Assembly (NCBI GenBank): GCA_004552115.1
Contig: SFPH01000170.1
Coordinates: forward strand, 1-6,362
DNA: 6,362 bases
Direction: 5' to 3'
From: Bacteroidales bacterium
Lineage (GTDB): Bacteria > Bacteroidota > Bacteroidia > Bacteroidales > UBA932
The translations under genes and the position numbers were made by a program. Below, piece by piece: positions 4,693 to 6,362 of this stretch. The notes below the pieces were generated by a model. It saw only the letters and a list, made by a program, of their open reading frames with translations. It did not search any database and was not told the DNA's origin. Numbering within the stretch: the stretch's first letter is position 1; each line of letters starts with the position of its first letter.

Positions 4693-6362
4693 ATGTCCGC
4701 ATTTTTCATATCACTCTACAATTACTTTCAGAGGCACAGAAAGGTATTCTGGGGCTCAATGTTCCTGACTTTCGCATTGGCGGCATATTTTGCGGCAGGG
4801 ATCGGGATTGAGGAGAACATTACGGCATTCTTCCCTGAGAACGGCAATTCCGCCGTGATGAAGGACGTGTTTTCCAATCTGAAAGTCAGCGACAAGATTA
4901 TAGTATGTTTCTCCGGGGAAGACTCGGAGGAGGCCTCGGACAGTCTGGAGGCCATGCTGTCAGTCAACCCGGATTTTTCCGCATCCTATTCCGGGGGTGT
5001 GCCGGGTGACGCATCCGCCGAACTGATATCCTTCGTGCGGGACAATCTCCCGGTTTTCCTTGATGACGAAGGATTTGCTGAACTGGACAGGCTGCTTGAC
5101 CCGGCCCATGTGGATTCGCTCCTGAGAAATGACTGGCTGACCCTGGTCTCTCCGGCTGGATTTGCCATGAAGGACATCATTATGTCAGATCCTTTCTGCC
5201 TGTCCCTCAGGCTTTTGCCCAAGACGGCCCAGCTTAATCCCGCATCCGGGTATCAGGCTGTTGACGGGAGAATCTATACTCCGGACGGGAAAATGATGCT
5301 GGCCTTCATCGAACCCGAGCACGGCACGGGAGAGACCGGAAGCAACGACCGTCTGGTTACCGTCATCGAGAATTCCATAGGGAAGGTGTCGGCAATGTTT
5401 CCGAATCTGGAAATCAGATATTTCGGTGGCCCTGCCGTGGGCGTCTACAATGCCAGGCAGATCAAGAAGGATACTTTCCTGACCTCCATAGTCGCGCTGA
5501 TTGTCATCATTCTCTTCATCCTCGCCGTGTTCAAGCGTAGGAAGTCGGTATTCCTGATCCTGTGCCCGGTTCTGTACGGCGGGGTGGTGGCATTGGCATT
5601 GACTTCGATTTTCCAGGACAGCATTTCAGGTATCGCGGTGGGAGCCGGAGCTGCCATCATGGGCATCGCCCTGAGCTATTCCATCCACATGCTGGCCCAT
5701 CAGAACCACGTGAAGGATGTGCGGCAGCTTCTCGAAGAGATAGCCTCGCCTCTCATCATAGGAAGCATAACCACGATAGGGGCATTCCTGGGCCTGCTTT
5801 TCACTTCTTCGAACCTGCTGAGGGATTTCGGACTCTATGCCGCCTTCACTCTGGTCGGAACGATGTTCTTCTGCCTGGTCTTCCTGCCGCAGTTCCTCGA
5901 GGGAAGCGAGCATCTGAAGGAGGGAAGGATCCTGAGGGCAGTGGAAAGGTTCACCTCCCGGAAATTCGAGAACAGCCGGTGGCTCCTGGCCTGTCTGGCA
6001 GTGCTGACCGCAATATGCTGCTTCACATCGGGAAAGGTGCGTTTCAACAGCGACATGACCTCGCTGAACTACTGGGATCCGCAGCTGGAGGAGACGGGCC
6101 GCATTCTGGATTCGCAGGGAGACCCGGATGTCAAGTCCGTCCTGGTGGTAAGCACCGGTACCGACGAGGCCGAGGCCTTCGACACATATCTCAGGACCTG
6201 CGCCAGGCTGGATTCTCTCAAGGATGCAGGACTGGTCCTGGGCAGGGATTCCGCCTCGTTCTTCCTTGTCCCTCCGGCTGAAAGGGAGGCCAGGCTCGCC
6301 AGGTGGAAGGCATGGTGGACAGAGGAGAGGAAGGATTCGCTGAAATGCCTGACAAGGGAGGC
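4693..6362 (+). CDS. MMPL/RND-superfamily lipid transporter, 3' end outside the window
   Basis: An uninterrupted frame of 556 codons runs from ATG 4693 to the right edge without a stop; the family is commonly 750-850 residues, so roughly two thirds is visible. The first hydrophobic helix spans about 17-36 (KVFWGSMFLTFALAAYFAAG). The family's periplasmic opening motif follows (ENITAFFPENGN, 41-52), then a soluble porter domain to about 255. A bundle of five helices lies at about 262-279, 284-308, 311-336, 353-373 and 376-401. The fourth-helix signature (GAAIMGIALSYSIHMLAH, 319-336) corresponds to the conserved G-x-DY region of MMPL proteins, here with SY in place of DY. A seventh helix at 431-448 begins the second repeat (VRFNSDMTSLNYW). 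Such proteins move lipids or polyketide-like lipids from the inner membrane using the proton gradient. With a membrane GT2 enzyme immediately upstream, a role in exporting a glycolipid or aryl-polyene lipid is plausible but inferred. Confidence 0.9.
   Translation, partial: MSAFFISLYNYFQRHRKVFWGSMFLTFALAAYFAAGIGIEENITAFFPENGNSAVMKDVFSNLKVSDKIIVCFSGEDSEEASDSLEAMLSVNPDFSASYSGGVPGDASAELISFVRDNLPVFLDDEGFAELDRLLDPAHVDSLLRNDWLTLVSPAGFAMKDIIMSDPFCLSLRLLPKTAQLNPASGYQAVDGRIYTPDGKMMLAFIEPEHGTGETGSNDRLVTVIENSIGKVSAMFPNLEIRYFGGPAVGVYNARQIKKDTFLTSIVALIVIILFILAVFKRRKSVFLILCPVLYGGVVALALTSIFQDSISGIAVGAGAAIMGIALSYSIHMLAHQNHVKDVRQLLEEIASPLIIGSITTIGAFLGLLFTSSNLLRDFGLYAAFTLVGTMFFCLVFLPQFLEGSEHLKEGRILRAVERFTSRKFENSRWLLACLAVLTAICCFTSGKVRFNSDMTSLNYWDPQLEETGRILDSQGDPDVKSVLVVSTGTDEAEAFDTYLRTCARLDSLKDAGLVLGRDSASFFLVPPAEREARLARWKAWWTEERKDSLKCLTRE

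Noticed and set aside
5562..6281. Plus-strand open frame of 239 codons rich in Gly, Arg, His and Pro
   Set aside because: It lies wholly inside the MMPL transporter frame, which has clear transmembrane helices and family motifs. The overlapping frame has low-complexity composition typical of a shadow in GC-rich coding DNA.
1..6362. Mobile element, CRISPR array, tRNA or rRNA
   Set aside because: No transposase or integrase motifs, terminal inverted repeats, regularly spaced repeats, or tRNA/rRNA signatures were seen on either strand.

Overview
The window looks like a chromosomal segment of a fairly GC-rich member of the Bacteroidales. This is an inference from several signs: protein signatures such as the LeuB loop [15 protein letters not shown] and the type II aminotransferase; start codons preceded by AT-rich leaders without a Shine-Dalgarno sequence; and two TAnnTTTG (Bacteroidetes-type -7) promoter boxes in the one divergent intergenic region. 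The protein-level evidence is much stronger for the order than for any genus.

Layout. Positions 1-2137 on the plus strand are the end of a branched-chain amino acid operon: the last 31 codons of an isopropylmalate/citramalate-synthase-like gene, an intact leuB 3 nt later, and an ilvE-like aminotransferase gene 32 nt after that. Positions 2176-3425 on the minus strand are a two-gene unit: a small protein with two predicted C-terminal membrane segments (no family recognised), then, 12 nt later, a nitrilase-superfamily amidase of the YafV/Nit2 omega-amidase type. Positions 3426-3502 form a compact divergent promoter region. From 3503 to the window end on the plus strand lies a second operon: a family 2 glycosyltransferase fused to a membrane DUF2062 domain, then, 8 nt later, an MMPL/RND-type lipid transporter cut off by the window edge.

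The most notable observation is that three consecutive genes (ilvE, the amidase and the small membrane protein) are each interrupted by one out-of-frame change, while leuB, the glycosyltransferase and all 556 visible codons of the transporter are clean. ilvE appears to have lost roughly 100 nt (3n+1) and the amidase roughly 50 nt (3n+2). The membrane protein gene carries a perfect 19-bp tandem duplication; removing one copy restores a sensible 164-residue protein. Either this is a cluster of local assembly errors at short repeats, or these genes are really decaying. The sequence alone cannot decide.

Functionally, the left part makes leucine, with ilvE as the terminal transaminase of leucine, isoleucine and valine synthesis. 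The right part pairs a membrane-anchored glycosyltransferase with an MMPL exporter. In Bacteroidetes and Proteobacteria that pairing is seen in aryl-polyene/flexirubin-type lipid clusters, so the sequence beyond 6362 is where such a cluster would be confirmed or excluded. I did not find a clearly novel system within the window.
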